NCBI GenBank assembly: GCA_902539235.1
Contig: CACBIC010000005.1
Span: 1-62,269, forward strand
Source of the DNA: an uncultured Pelagibacteraceae bacterium
GTDB taxonomy: Bacteria > Pseudomonadota > Alphaproteobacteria > Pelagibacterales > Pelagibacteraceae
Direction of reading: 5' to 3'
DNA length: 62,269 nucleotides
The notes below the pieces were generated by a model that was not told the DNA's origin, ran no database searches, and saw only the letters and a list, made by a program, of their open reading frames with translations. Position numbers and translations under genes: made by a program. Positions 45,591 to 54,976 of the stretch are shown in pieces. Every line of letters starts with the position of its first letter. Within the stretch, counting starts at the first letter, position 1.

Positions 45591-46039
45591 ATTTTTTTTC
45601 TATCGCGTACTCTCCATCTCGAACCTTGTCTTATAATATACCCGACACATTTGTTAGATTTACATCTACATGGAAAATTTCTATAATCTTCATCAAAGCT
45701 AAATCCATAATCATAAGACAGCTCCTCATTTTTTTTAATATTTTTCATCGCAAAAATCCAAATTTTCATTCCTTCTCCAAAAACTTCACAATTTGGATCA
45801 CAAGAGTGATTTATAAGTCTTGCTGTATTAAATTTATAATCCCCATCTAAATCAAATCTTTTGTTAATATTAAAGAGATAAATTGCTTTACAGTTGTCAA
45901 ATTTTGGGTTGGTTTCACTTTCTTTTGATGTAATAATTTTTCCTTTATATTCTATAATTCTAGTACCTTTTTTTATATCACGACTTGCATATAAACCATT
46001 TTTATCAATTTTTGATTTTTTAATTTTGTATAACCTCAC
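45587..46039 (-). CDS. SET-domain protein with post-SET cysteine motif (GTG start)
   Basis: A 150-residue protein with the core of an S-adenosylmethionine-dependent lysine methyltransferase. GLYASRDIKKGTRIIEYKG is SET motif I, NHSCDPNC (77-84) the pseudoknot motif, ELSYDYGF (106-113) motif IV with the catalytic Tyr, and CRCKSNKC (124-131) the zinc-binding post-SET element. It starts at GTG inside a 4-base GTGA overlap with the dapE stop. It is last in the rpmH-to-dapE strand run. The target protein is unknown; ribosomal or DNA-binding proteins are candidates. Confidence 0.85.
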   Translation of the reverse strand: MRLYKIKKSKIDKNGLYASRDIKKGTRIIEYKGKIITSKESETNPKFDNCKAIYLFNINKRFDLDGDYKFNTARLINHSCDPNCEVFGEGMKIWIFAMKNIKKNEELSYDYGFSFDEDYRNFPCRCKSNKCVGYIIRQGSRWRVRDRKKI

Positions 46040-47193
46040 TTAAAATACTCAAGTAAAATATGGTTATATATTTTCGTAAGTTTTTTCAAGTCAGTCAATG
46101 AAACACATTCATCAACTCTATGCATAGTTTTATTAACCAAACCAAACTCTAAACAAGGAGAAATTTTTTTAATAAATCTTGCATCTGAAGTGCCTCCAGT
46201 TGTAGAAAGTTTTGGATTAATTTTGGTTATTTTCTTAATAATTTTTTTTGCCATAAAGATAGTTCTTCCTGGTTTTGTTAAAAAAGCATCACCATTAGCC
46301 ATATAATCAATTTTATAACTACATTTATTTTTTTTACTCATTTTTTTTACAATCAAGCTAACTTTTTTCTTTAAAGATCTTGATGTATGTAAATTATTAT
46401 ATCTAATATTGAATTGAGCTCTTGCTCTTGCTGGTATTACGTTATGAGCTTTATTGTCAACATTTATTGAAGTAAATTCCAAATTCGAGGGTTGAAAATT
46501 TTTATTACCTTTATCAAGTTTATTTTCTTTAAGTTTTTTACATATAGCTACCATCGTATTTATTGGATTATTTGACAGATGAGGATATGCTATATGTCCT
46601 TGAGTGCCACTAATTTCAATTTTCCCAGATAAACTTCCTCTCCTTCCTATTTTTATCATTTCTCCAAGCTTATTTGGATTTGTTGGCTCCCCAACAATAC
46701 AAAAATCAATTTTCTCTTTCCTTTTTTTTAAGTACTCGACAACTTTTTTCGTCCCATTTATTGCATAACCCTCTTCATCACCAGTTATTAAAAAACTTAT
46801 TGATCCATTAAATTTTTGATTTTTGTGCAAAAACTGGCTTACCGCTGCTACAAAGCATGCAATTGAACTTTTCATATCATTCGCACCTCTTCCAATTAAA
46901 TAATTCTTTTTTACTGAAGGTTTGAAAGGATTAATGGTCCAATCATTTATATTTCCAGGTGGTACAACGTCGGTATGTCCAGCATAGCATAAATTTGGTC
47001 CTTTTTTTCCTATACGCGCGTACAAATTTTTTATTGGTTTACTTTTTTTATCTTTAAATTCTAATATTTTACAATTAAACCCTAATTTCTTTAATTTTTG
47101 ACTTAGAAATTTTATTGCTCCCGCATCTTTAGGTGTAACACTTGGAAATCTTATCAAATCTTTAGATAATTGTAATTCGTTAATTATAGTCAT
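46036..47193 (-). CDS. dapE: Succinyl-diaminopimelate desuccinylase
   Basis: A 385-residue M20-family zinc hydrolase releasing LL-diaminopimelate in lysine and peptidoglycan synthesis. Metal and catalytic residues are in GHTDVVPPGN, RGANDMKSSIACF, ITGDEEGYAINGTK and TTGGTSDARFI. It follows dapD with a one-base overlap, so two consecutive steps of the succinylase branch are made together. Confidence 0.95.
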   Translation of the reverse strand: MTIINELQLSKDLIRFPSVTPKDAGAIKFLSQKLKKLGFNCKILEFKDKKSKPIKNLYARIGKKGPNLCYAGHTDVVPPGNINDWTINPFKPSVKKNYLIGRGANDMKSSIACFVAAVSQFLHKNQKFNGSISFLITGDEEGYAINGTKKVVEYLKKRKEKIDFCIVGEPTNPNKLGEMIKIGRRGSLSGKIEISGTQGHIAYPHLSNNPINTMVAICKKLKENKLDKGNKNFQPSNLEFTSINVDNKAHNVIPARARAQFNIRYNNLHTSRSLKKKVSLIVKKMSKKNKCSYKIDYMANGDAFLTKPGRTIFMAKKIIKKITKINPKLSTTGGTSDARFIKKISPCLEFGLVNKTMHRVDECVSLTDLKKLTKIYNHILLEYFK

Positions 47194-48020
47194 TAGTCTC
47201 TAAGTAAATCGTTGATTGAAGTTTTGCTTCTAGTTTTCTCATCAACTTTTTTAACTATAACTGCACAATACAACGAAGGTCCACTTGGGTTTGATTTGTT
47301 AGGGAGGCTACCAGGAACCACAACAGAATATGCAGGTACTTTTCCATAGTGTATTTCACCAGAGTTTCTATCTACTATCTTTGTAGATGCACCTATGTAT
47401 ACTCCCATTGATAGTACTGCGCCTTCTTCCACTAAAACACCTTCAGCAATTTCAGATCTCGCACCAATAAAACAATTATCTTCAATAATTACTGGACCAG
47501 CTTGAAGTGGTTCTAAGACACCTCCTATTCCTGCGCCTCCAGAAATATGACAATTTTTTCCAACCTGAGCGCATGAACCAACAGAAGCCCAAGTGTCAAT
47601 CATTGTTCCCTCATCAACGTAAGCTCCAAGGTTTACAAAGCTCGGCATTAGAACTACATTTTTTCCAATATAAGCCCCTCTTCTTACAACTCCATTTGGG
47701 ACATGACGGTAACCTGCTTTTTTCCAGTCTTTCTCTTTCCACTTTACTGTCTTTCCAGGTACTTTATCATACCAAGTAGTGTAGGGACCTTTCATCATTT
47801 CCATCTTATTAATTCTAAAGCTTAGCAAAATAGCTTTTTTAATCCATTGATTGACAACCCAATTGCCATTTTGTTTATTTGCTACTCTAATTTTTCCATT
47901 ATCGACTAGATTTATTGTTTCATTAATGGCTTTAACCAATTTTTTATCCGATTTTGGACCTACTTTTTCTTTATTTTCAAAACTCTTGTTTATAATTTTT
48001 TCTAATTTATCGTAGCTCAT
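47193..48020 (-). CDS. dapD: Tetrahydrodipicolinate N-succinyltransferase
   Basis: A 275-residue left-handed beta-helix transferase that adds succinyl from succinyl-CoA to tetrahydrodipicolinate. The N-terminal helical domain covers about residues 1-100; hexapeptide repeats run through [20 protein letters not shown] and [21 protein letters not shown] strong ribosome-binding site AAAGGAG (complement of 48025-48031) lies 4 bases before the ATG, inside the end of the HAD gene. Confidence 0.96.
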   Translation of the reverse strand: MSYDKLEKIINKSFENKEKVGPKSDKKLVKAINETINLVDNGKIRVANKQNGNWVVNQWIKKAILLSFRINKMEMMKGPYTTWYDKVPGKTVKWKEKDWKKAGYRHVPNGVVRRGAYIGKNVVLMPSFVNLGAYVDEGTMIDTWASVGSCAQVGKNCHISGGAGIGGVLEPLQAGPVIIEDNCFIGARSEIAEGVLVEEGAVLSMGVYIGASTKIVDRNSGEIHYGKVPAYSVVVPGSLPNKSNPSGPSLYCAVIVKKVDEKTRSKTSINDLLRD

Positions 48021-48672
48021 TAATCTCCTTTAAAAATTTCGCTAGGCTGTCAGTCTTATAATTAATGAAATCTGAGTCCGAATATTTTGCTGCCCAAGGT
48101 TCATCATTTTTAATCCAAACTGTTTTCATTCCTAATTCGTATGCTGGTTTTAAATTTCTAGCAATATCTTCAAAGAATATACAATATTGTGGCTCAATTT
48201 TGTAACTTTCTACCAGTTTTTTATAAGGCTCTTTAGAAGGCTTTGGAATAAACTCACAATCTCGTATATCAAATATTCCATCAAAAAGCTTGTCTATTCC
48301 AATTCTTTTTGTGACATTGATTGCATGAGCTCTAGAACCATTAGTAAAAATTATTTTCTTTCCATCTAACTTTTTAATTTCTTCCTCAAGATCTTTATCC
48401 TTGGATAAAAAACTAAGATCTACATCATGAACAAACTCTAAAAATTCATCTGGATCAATTTTGTGATGTTTTATCATACCGTTTAATGTTGTGTTATATT
48501 CTTGAAAATAGTTTTTTTGAATTTTTCTGGCCTCCTCAATATTGACGTTTAATTTTTCAGAGATAAATTTAGACATCTTCTTATCTACCTGGTCGAATAC
48601 TTTCGTTGCGCCGTCATAAAGCGTATTGTCTAAATCAAATAACCAAAATTTTATATCTTTTAAATCTTTCAT
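48007..48672 (-). CDS. HAD phosphatase (pyrimidine 5'-nucleotidase type)
   Basis: A 221-residue HAD hydrolase. Motif I is [10 protein letters not shown], motif II IFTNGS, the Lys in [11 protein letters not shown] motif III, and motif [11 protein letters not shown]. The DNTLYDG form matches the Sdt1/YjjG-like nucleotidase group common in alphaproteobacteria between argB and dapD. It could hydrolyse UMP, CMP or damaged nucleotides. Overlaps of 4 bases with argB and 14 with dapD tie it to amino-acid synthesis genes. Confidence 0.85.
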   Translation of the reverse strand: MKDLKDIKFWLFDLDNTLYDGATKVFDQVDKKMSKFISEKLNVNIEEARKIQKNYFQEYNTTLNGMIKHHKIDPDEFLEFVHDVDLSFLSKDKDLEEEIKKLDGKKIIFTNGSRAHAINVTKRIGIDKLFDGIFDIRDCEFIPKPSKEPYKKLVESYKIEPQYCIFFEDIARNLKPAYELGMKTVWIKNDEPWAAKYSDSDFINYKTDSLAKFLKEINELR

Positions 48673-49538
48673 TCTCTAATAAGTGTTCCAGATCCCTGAT
48701 CTGAAAAAATTTCGTGTAAAATTGAATGGGGTTTTCTTCCATCTAAAATTACTACACCTCTTACTCCATTTTGCACAGCATCGACACAATTTTCTATTTT
48801 TGGAATCATGCCACCTTGAACAACTTTCCATTTAATGAGATTTTCAAGATCGAAAGGTTTAATTTCTGAAATTAACTTTTTCTTATCATCGTATACACCT
48901 TCAACATTTGTCATTAATATTAGTCTTCTAGACTTAAGTTTTTTTGCAATAGCGCTGGCTGCAGTATCACCATTTATATTATATGTCTGTTCATTCTTTC
49001 CTAAGCCTAAAGGCGCTATAATTGGAATTTTATTTTCATCTAATGCGTTTTGAATTAAACTATCATTTATTTTATTTGGTATTCCAACAAATCCAAGTTC
49101 CTCTCTTTCAGGCTCAACTTCTATTATGTTGTCAGCCTTTGAATGAAACATAGCTGCTTGAGAGCCTAATTTCTTAAGAGAATTAGCTATGTCTTTGTTA
49201 AAATCAATTAAAACTTCCTCCACAGTATCAATTATGTTTTTATCAGTAACCCTCAAGCCATTAATAAATTTCGATACGATTTTTTTCTTATCTAATTCTC
49301 TTTTAATTCTCGGACCTCCACCGTGAACAACTATTATAGATAAACCTAATTTATTCAGAACATTTATATCGGATATAAAATTATTAAATACATTTCTGTC
49401 TATTAGAACATTGCCACCATATTTAATAACAATTTTTTCATTTTCATATTTTTTAATGTATTTTTGAACAATATTAATGTCTGGTGCTTTATCGGGCCAA
49501 AATTCTTTTATCTCGTCTAGAGAAATATTTTTTGACAT
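48669..49538 (-). CDS. argB: Acetylglutamate kinase
   Basis: A 289-residue amino-acid kinase catalysing the second step of arginine synthesis. IVIKYGGNVL is the phosphate-binding Lys-Gly-Gly start, VVHGGGPRIKREL binds substrate, and INGDTAASAIAKKL with LMTNVEGV forms the nucleotide site. It starts on the base next to the yidC stop, with no spacer. In many alphaproteobacteria engB sits between yidC and argB; here it does not. Confidence 0.96.
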   Translation of the reverse strand: MSKNISLDEIKEFWPDKAPDINIVQKYIKKYENEKIVIKYGGNVLIDRNVFNNFISDINVLNKLGLSIIVVHGGGPRIKRELDKKKIVSKFINGLRVTDKNIIDTVEEVLIDFNKDIANSLKKLGSQAAMFHSKADNIIEVEPEREELGFVGIPNKINDSLIQNALDENKIPIIAPLGLGKNEQTYNINGDTAASAIAKKLKSRRLILMTNVEGVYDDKKKLISEIKPFDLENLIKWKVVQGGMIPKIENCVDAVQNGVRGVVILDGRKPHSILHEIFSDQGSGTLIRE

Positions 49539-51221
49539 CTAATTTGTCTTCACAGTCGTTTTTTTAACAATTACGTACTGCTGAGCGATTGTAAGAATAT
49601 TATTTATCGTCCAGTAAACAACTAGCCCAGAGGGGAAGGAAGCAAGTATGATTGTTAAAAACAATGGAAAGAAAGCAAATATTTTTGCTTGTATAGGATC
49701 AGCTGGTGCAGGGTTTAATTTTTGTTGAACCCACATAGAGACCCCCATTAATATTGGCCAAATGCCAATAACCATAAACCCTGGGGGATCCCATGGAATT
49801 AGACCAAATAAATTGAATAAAGAAGTTGGATCTTGTGCTGACAAGTCTTTTATCCAACCAAAAAATGGCTGATGTCTCATTTCTAAAGAAATAAAAAGCA
49901 TCTTGTAAATTGCAAAAAAGAAGGGAATTTGAATTAAAACTGGTAAGCAACCTGATGCAGGATTTATTTTTTCTTTTCTATATAATGCCATCATCTCTTG
50001 TTGCAATTTGACTTTATCATCTTTATGAAGTTCTTTTAGTCTCATCATCTCTGGTTGAACTGCTTTCATTTTTGCCATTGATCTGAACGAGAAGTTAGCT
50101 AGTGGGAAGAAAATAAGTCTTATAGCAATAGTTAACAATACTATAGCTGTTCCAAAATTTCCTGAAATTTTAAATAAATAATCTATTACGAAAAATAAAG
50201 GTTTTGTGAAAAAATAGAACCATCCCCAGTCTATAACTAAATCAAATTTATTTATATTTTGGTCTGCAGCATATCCATCAATCGTATCAACCTCTTTAGC
50301 GGCAATAAACAATCTAAGTTTATTTACTCCAATTGATGATTTACTAATATTTACTGGTTCATTAATGATATAATTAGCCTTAAATCCATTTTCGTATAGG
50401 AAAGTAGATTTAAAATTTTTACCTGACTCGGGGACAAAAGCAGTCATCCAATATTTATCTGTTATTCCAAGCCAGCCTTCACTTGATTCTCTTACTATTT
50501 TTTTTTCTTCCACATCATCATAGTCGTCTTCTTTTAGTTCATCATCAAATACGCCAATATACCCCTCATGTTGAATATAAAAATTTTGAATATCATCGGG
50601 AATTTTATTTCTTGTCATCTGTGCATACGGATATAGGTTTATAGATGAATTTGAATTATTTTTTACTTGCTGTGATATTTTAAATAAGTATTTGTCATCT
50701 AACTCAATTCTTTTTTCAAAAATAACACCTTCTTTATTATTCCATTGCAAAATAACAGGAGTGTTATCACTTAAAATATTATTACCCTTTACTGTCCATT
50801 CGGTTTCTTTTGTTGGAACTTTAATTTTATTTCCAATACTTGTCCAACCTGTCTCAATATAAAAGCCGTTTTCAGTATCAGAGGGATTTAAAAAAATAAT
50901 ATTTTTTGCATTTTCAACTTTTTGTTTATGTTTTTTAAAAGATATATCGTCAATCAAAGCGCCTTTTAAATTAATTGAACCTATTACACTATTATTTTCA
51001 ATTTTAACTCTTTTGCTTGTATTAATGGATTCTTCTCTGGTAAGTTTTTTTATTATTTTTGGTTGATCGATTGTTGGTGCGATGGAGTTTTGTTTTCTCT
51101 TTTGCTCTACCTTTTGATTTATTTGTTGATCAGAAGTTTTTTTAGGAGCTTCAAAGAATGCACCCCAGAAAAGCAAAACAGACATTGAAAGAGCAATTGC
51201 AACAAAAACATTTCTATCCAT
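49539..51221 (-). CDS. yidC: Membrane protein insertase YidC
   Basis: A 560-residue Gram-negative type YidC (Oxa1 family) inserting inner-membrane proteins alone or with SecYEG. An N-terminal helix ([18 protein letters not shown]) anchors a large periplasmic beta domain (about residues 60-330), followed by the five-helix core with the hydrophilic-groove Arg in [15 protein letters not shown] strong ribosome-binding site AAAAAGGAG (complement of 51228-51236) precedes the ATG. Confidence 0.96.
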   Translation of the reverse strand: MDRNVFVAIALSMSVLLFWGAFFEAPKKTSDQQINQKVEQKRKQNSIAPTIDQPKIIKKLTREESINTSKRVKIENNSVIGSINLKGALIDDISFKKHKQKVENAKNIIFLNPSDTENGFYIETGWTSIGNKIKVPTKETEWTVKGNNILSDNTPVILQWNNKEGVIFEKRIELDDKYLFKISQQVKNNSNSSINLYPYAQMTRNKIPDDIQNFYIQHEGYIGVFDDELKEDDYDDVEEKKIVRESSEGWLGITDKYWMTAFVPESGKNFKSTFLYENGFKANYIINEPVNISKSSIGVNKLRLFIAAKEVDTIDGYAADQNINKFDLVIDWGWFYFFTKPLFFVIDYLFKISGNFGTAIVLLTIAIRLIFFPLANFSFRSMAKMKAVQPEMMRLKELHKDDKVKLQQEMMALYRKEKINPASGCLPVLIQIPFFFAIYKMLFISLEMRHQPFFGWIKDLSAQDPTSLFNLFGLIPWDPPGFMVIGIWPILMGVSMWVQQKLNPAPADPIQAKIFAFFPLFLTIILASFPSGLVVYWTINNILTIAQQYVIVKKTTVKTN

Positions 51222-51468
51222 TATTACTCTCCTTTTTATCTTTTGAAATTGGCACGAAATCTAATCCATGACTGCCACCAAGTTTCTTAAATGGATGACA
51301 TTTTAAAATTCTTTTTAACCCTAATTTTATTCCTTTTGTTAAACCTTGAGTTTTAAGTGTTTCAATAAAATACTCGGAACAACTAGGTAAAAATCTACAT
51401 CTATTACCTAACAGTGGAGAAATTAAATATTGATAAATTTTGATTATGAAAATAAGAATTTTTGTCAT
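51214..51468 (-). CDS. yidD: Membrane protein insertion efficiency factor
   Basis: An 84-residue YidD protein. [18 protein letters not shown] with the three conserved cysteines and [16 protein letters not shown] are family signatures. It associates with the inner membrane through an amphipathic N-terminus and helps YidC-dependent insertion. It overlaps yidC by 8 bases and follows rnpA by one base. Confidence 0.95.
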   Translation of the reverse strand: MTKILIFIIKIYQYLISPLLGNRCRFLPSCSEYFIETLKTQGLTKGIKLGLKRILKCHPFKKLGGSHGLDFVPISKDKKESNNG

Positions 51469-51469
51469 T

Positions 51470-51820
51470 TTATTTTTTTAATTTACTAAAACTTTTCTCC
51501 ATTAATGGCAAAAGCACATCTTGTTTTAAAGCATAAGCATTAGACTTACCGAAAACTATATAAGTGTAATCCTTATTAATTGCACCTCTTTTTTTTAATA
51601 ATTTATGAACAATTGCTTTTAATTTTCTTCTAATTTTGTTTCTTTTGACTGCATTTCCAATTTTTTTTTTCATAACAAAACTAATTAATAAATTACTTTT
51701 GTGATTAGGTTTGAAAAAATTCTTTGCTGCAAAAATAGAATAATATTCTGTGTTAAATTTCTTTTCTTTTAAAGCTTTTCTAAATTGGTTGCTTTTTTTT
51801 AAACTTTCAAGCTTTACCAT
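51470..51820 (-). CDS. rnpA: Ribonuclease P protein component
   Basis: A 116-residue basic protein that partners RNase P RNA in cutting the 5' ends of tRNA precursors. [18 protein letters not shown] is the RNR signature. It is a little short on conserved N-terminal residues but keeps [14 protein letters not shown]. It begins 6 bases after the rpmH stop. RNase P would be the enzyme cutting inside the stop codons at 28907 and 58739. Confidence 0.94.
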   Translation of the reverse strand: MVKLESLKKSNQFRKALKEKKFNTEYYSIFAAKNFFKPNHKSNLLISFVMKKKIGNAVKRNKIRRKLKAIVHKLLKKRGAINKDYTYIVFGKSNAYALKQDVLLPLMEKSFSKLKK

Positions 51821-51826
51821 TAATTT

Positions 51827-51961
51827 TTAGGTAGAAAGTGTTTTTCTTCCTTTAGCCCTTCTACGAGCGATAAGTTGTCTACCAGCTTTTGTAGCCATTC
51901 TTGCTCTAAAACCATGTCTTCTTTTTCTAACTAAATTGCTGGGCTGATATGTTCTTTTCAT
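51827..51961 (-). CDS. rpmH: Ribosomal protein L34
   Basis: A 44-residue, Arg/Lys-rich 50S protein, complete from [18 protein letters not shown] to GRKTLST. It is the first gene of the long leftward unit ending with the SET-domain gene. The 50-base spacer to the divergent VTT gene holds a possible promoter (TTTACC and TAAAAT on the minus strand, 18 apart). No dnaA gene is adjacent, unlike the classic arrangement. Confidence 0.97.
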   Translation of the reverse strand: MKRTYQPSNLVRKRRHGFRARMATKAGRQLIARRRAKGRKTLST

Positions 51962-52011
51962 AAATATTTAAAGGTATATATTTTAATTGTTGTCTATTGT
52001 ACAGGTAAATT

Positions 52012-52734
52012 ATGAGTAAAAATTTAAAAATATTTTTGGGCATTTCTTACTTAATTATACTTATCGCTTTCTTATATTTTATTTTTACGAGCATAGAAAT
52101 AAGTAAATTAAATGATTTTTTATATTACAAAGAACTTCAAAAAGATTTAAGCAGTTTTGTTAGTGAGAGTATAATTGCAAATTTAATTTACTTTTTTATT
52201 TTCGCAGTTCTTTGGGTTGCTCTTTTAGGTTTTGGCGCACCTTTATTAATAATTTCTGGAATATTATTTGGTCAATGGATTGGAACTTTGATTTCTGTAA
52301 TTTCAATTTCAGTTGGAGCATTGATTTTGTATTCTATAGGAAATTTCTTTTTTAGAGATTTAGTCAAAAAGATCCTACAACAAAAATTTGATAAATATAT
52401 TTTTTTATTTAAAAAAAACGAATTTTACTATTTTTTTATATATAGATTTATTGGTGGGTTGGGAGTGCCATTTGGACTGCAAAACTTAATACCGATTTTA
52501 TTTGGTATGGGTAAGTTTAATTATTTTCTTTCAAGTTTTTTTGGATTTATACCTGGTTTTTTTATTTTTAACACTATTGGCGCTGGACTAAATTCTTATG
52601 TGGAGCAAACAGAGAATTTTAATATACTTGACTTTATCTTAACTCCAGAGATTTATTTACCAATTCTTATGTTTGCTTGTCTTATGATAATTTCTTTAAT
52701 AATGAAAAAAAAATTTTTTGATGATAAAAATTAA
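52012..52734 (+). CDS. TVP38/TMEM64 (VTT domain) membrane protein
   Basis: A 240-residue DedA-superfamily membrane protein with about six hydrophobic segments. The VTT core reads FGAPLLIISGILFGQWIGTL followed by the reentrant-loop type motif FIYRFIGGLGVPFGLQNLIP and FFGFIPGFFIFNTIGAGL. Relatives act in lipid scrambling or undecaprenyl-phosphate or phosphatidylethanolamine turnover; the function here is open. It overlaps the next gene by 14 bases and diverges from rpmH. Confidence 0.85.
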   Translation: MSKNLKIFLGISYLIILIAFLYFIFTSIEISKLNDFLYYKELQKDLSSFVSESIIANLIYFFIFAVLWVALLGFGAPLLIISGILFGQWIGTLISVISISVGALILYSIGNFFFRDLVKKILQQKFDKYIFLFKKNEFYYFFIYRFIGGLGVPFGLQNLIPILFGMGKFNYFLSSFFGFIPGFFIFNTIGAGLNSYVEQTENFNILDFILTPEIYLPILMFACLMIISLIMKKKFFDDKN

Positions 52735-54451
52735 TGAAAATGTTTTGTCTAATGATTTAAGTCCTTATCTTAAACAACATAAAGACAACCCGGTTAATTG
52801 GCAAATCTGGTCTAGAGAAACTTTAGATTTTTCAAAAAAAAATAAAAAACCTATTTTACTTAGTATTGGATACGCAAGCTGTCATTGGTGTCACGTTATG
52901 GCTCATGAAAGTTTTGAAGATACCGAAACAGCAAATTTAATGAATCAATTATTTGTAAACATCAAAGTTGATAGAGAAGAGAGACCAGATTTAGATTTTA
53001 TTTTTCAAAGTTCATTTCAATTATTTAATCAAACTGGGGGTGGTTGGCCTTTGACAATGTTTTTGGATGAGAACGGAGTTCCATTCATGGGGGGCACTTA
53101 TTTTCCCAAAGAGTCGAAACATGGTTTACCATCATTTAAAGAAGTTCTTAAAAAAGTCTCAGACTCTTATAAAGAACAAAGGGAAAATATAATTAAACAA
53201 AAAGATTTAATTATTAAAAACCTAGATCTCAAAAAAAACTCAGTTCTGAGTCAGGATCTCGAGCCAATTTTAGAATCGACATTAAGTTATTTAGATGAGA
53301 TTAAAGGTGGTTACAAAGGTTCTCCTAAATTTCCAACTTTTAATCTTTATGAGACCTTGTTTTACTTTTATAACAATTCTAAAGATAAGAAGTACTTAAA
53401 GCCAATTCAACTTATAATTAAACAACTTTGTTCAAAGGGTATCTATGATCACGTTGAAGGAGGAATAGCACGCTACACAGTCGATGACAATTGGGTGATA
53501 CCCCATTTTGAGAAGATGCTTTATGATAATACTCAATTTATTTTGCTTTTATCGAAATATTGCAAAATTGACCCAGACAATTATTTTAAAAATAAACTTT
53601 CACAAACCATAGAGTTTCTAAAAAAAAATTTTTTAAATAAAGAAGGTTTTTTAGGTTCCGCTTATGATGCCGACAGTGACGGTGAAGAAGGAAAATATTA
53701 TGTTTATAATTACGATGAAATTAAAGATATAGAAAATATAGAAAAGTATTTTGAAATAAAACCTGAGGGAAATTGGGAAAAAAAAATTATCTTAATTGAA
53801 AAAAAGGAACCTAATGAGGATATTATAAAAAGATTATTAAAGATTAGATCTAAAAGGAATAAACCATTTTTTGATGATAAAACTCAATTAGATTTAAATT
53901 GCTTATGGATTAGCGCTTTAGTCACCGCTAGTGAAGTTTTACCAGAAAAAAATTATTTAAATTTAGCTGAAGAATTTTTTTCTAAAATAGAAAAAAAATA
54001 CATTAAAGATAAAATTTTTCATAGTTATTCAAAAAATATTGTTTTTATTGAAGATTATGCATTTTTAATAAATGCTTTAAACGATCTATCAGATAATACT
54101 TTGAACTTTAGATATAAAGATTTATCAAAAAAAATATTAAAAGAAGCATTTGATAAATTTTATTTAAACGATAAGAATATTTTTCAAAAAAGCCCAAAAA
54201 ATAATAATGATGTATTTTTTACGCCAGTAGATATAGGTGATAATACAATTCCAAATGGTAATGCTGTCATGCTTATAAATTTGATCAGATTAGGAATGAT
54301 AGACGAAGCTAAAAAATTGGCTGATAGTTTAAATGGATATTTGAATATTTATAAAAATCATATGATGACATCTTTAAGAGCAATTGATTATTTCAATAAT
54401 ATTAAAGAGGGTAAAAATTGCAACGAACAAGGTTGTAAAATAGATGTTTAA
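52721..54451 (+). CDS. Thioredoxin-domain YyaL/SSP411-like protein
   Basis: A protein of about 576 residues. The N-terminal thioredoxin-like domain has ASCHWCHVMAHESFED with the CxxC at 54-57, and TGGGWPLTMFLDENGVPFMG completes it. The rest is an (alpha/alpha)6-type domain with SPKFPTFNLYE, EGGIARYTVDDNWVIPHFEK and SAYDADSDGEEGKYY, all typical of the YyaL/spermatogenesis-associated 20 family. It is shorter than many relatives. Biochemistry of this family is not settled. I chose the ATG at 52721 over a TTG three bases earlier. Confidence 0.88.
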   Translation: MIKINENVLSNDLSPYLKQHKDNPVNWQIWSRETLDFSKKNKKPILLSIGYASCHWCHVMAHESFEDTETANLMNQLFVNIKVDREERPDLDFIFQSSFQLFNQTGGGWPLTMFLDENGVPFMGGTYFPKESKHGLPSFKEVLKKVSDSYKEQRENIIKQKDLIIKNLDLKKNSVLSQDLEPILESTLSYLDEIKGGYKGSPKFPTFNLYETLFYFYNNSKDKKYLKPIQLIIKQLCSKGIYDHVEGGIARYTVDDNWVIPHFEKMLYDNTQFILLLSKYCKIDPDNYFKNKLSQTIEFLKKNFLNKEGFLGSAYDADSDGEEGKYYVYNYDEIKDIENIEKYFEIKPEGNWEKKIILIEKKEPNEDIIKRLLKIRSKRNKPFFDDKTQLDLNCLWISALVTASEVLPEKNYLNLAEEFFSKIEKKYIKDKIFHSYSKNIVFIEDYAFLINALNDLSDNTLNFRYKDLSKKILKEAFDKFYLNDKNIFQKSPKNNNDVFFTPVDIGDNTIPNGNAVMLINLIRLGMIDEAKKLADSLNGYLNIYKNHMMTSLRAIDYFNNIKEGKNCNEQGCKIDV

Positions 54452-54635
54452 AAAGATTAATTGGACAATTTGGTTAGTTTTAGTAATTTTATGGAATTAC
54501 AGATTTCCACAAGCAACACCTTTTCAAGATGTTATAGTTGCCGTATTTTTGTCGATTTTGTTTATAATTATCGAACTGCTTCAATCAAGATACTTGAATA
54601 AAAGTAACTCAAGAAGTAAATTTGATAGAAAATGA
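54444..54635 (+). CDS. Small two-helix membrane protein, unknown
   Basis: A 63-residue protein with two hydrophobic segments (about 7-18 and 30-48) and a basic polar tail. It overlaps the YyaL-like gene by 8 bases and its last base is the first A of the following ribosome-binding site AAGGAG. The position within a tightly packed same-strand unit supports expression. No family recognised. Confidence 0.6.
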   Translation: MFKKINWTIWLVLVILWNYRFPQATPFQDVIVAVFLSILFIIIELLQSRYLNKSNSRSKFDRK

Positions 54636-54640
54636 AGGAG
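54635..54640 (+). promoter_or_regulatory. Strong ribosome-binding site that fixes a start
   Basis: AAGGAG ends 8 bases before the ATG at 54649. It selects that ATG over an in-frame start at 54622 that would overlap the upstream gene. Such a complete Shine-Dalgarno match is uncommon in this window; similar ones precede dapD and yidC. Confidence 0.75.
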
Positions 54641-54648
54641 CGCTTGTT

Positions 54649-54843
54649 ATGGGTATTCACTATGATTATAAATCAACACGTGGCGACAAAGCTATGAAAA
54701 AAGAAGCAAAAAGGAAGGCACGAATTGAACAAAGAAGAGCAAGAAGATCGAGCGCGAATCCAAAAGAGTCAGATCAAGAAACAATGCATGATATCAATAA
54801 ACCTATCACTCTTGAGGATTTAACAAATCCAGACAAAAATTAG
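54649..54843 (+). CDS. Small highly charged protein, unknown (64 residues)
   Basis: Starts MGIHYDYKSTRGDKAMKKEA, continues with a basic helix rich in Arg and Lys (KRKARIEQRRARRSS) and ends in an acidic tail with ITLEDLTNPDKN. The basic-then-acidic pattern suggests a nucleic-acid or ribosome binding peptide, but I do not recognise a family. A full ribosome-binding site at 54635-54640 strongly supports translation. Confidence 0.65.
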   Translation: MGIHYDYKSTRGDKAMKKEAKRKARIEQRRARRSSANPKESDQETMHDINKPITLEDLTNPDKN

Positions 54844-54850
54844 TACAATA

Positions 54851-54976
54851 ATGAAATCTTTTGTTAAAAAAGATTTATTATTAAAAAAACGAGAGGCTTC
54901 ACTAAAAAAAAATTTAAAAAAAAGAAAAAGCAATAAATCAGCAGTAAAGAAAAAGAATGGCAGTACTATCAGATAA
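54851..54976 (+). CDS. Possible Lys-rich 41-residue protein
   Basis: ATG at 54851 to TAA at 54974-54976, beginning [20 protein letters not shown] and remaining strongly basic to the end. It starts 7 bases after the previous stop and overlaps the dcd start by 20 bases. Runs of A in this DNA favour Lys codons by chance, so it may be spurious; the tight packing argues for a gene. It could be an RNA-binding micro-protein or a leader of dcd. Confidence 0.4.
   Translation: MKSFVKKDLLLKKREASLKKNLKKRKSNKSAVKKKNGSTIR

Noticed and set aside
49699-49950. 83-codon minus-strand frame within yidC
   Set aside because: It overlaps the insertase core in another frame and has no independent start or conserved feature.
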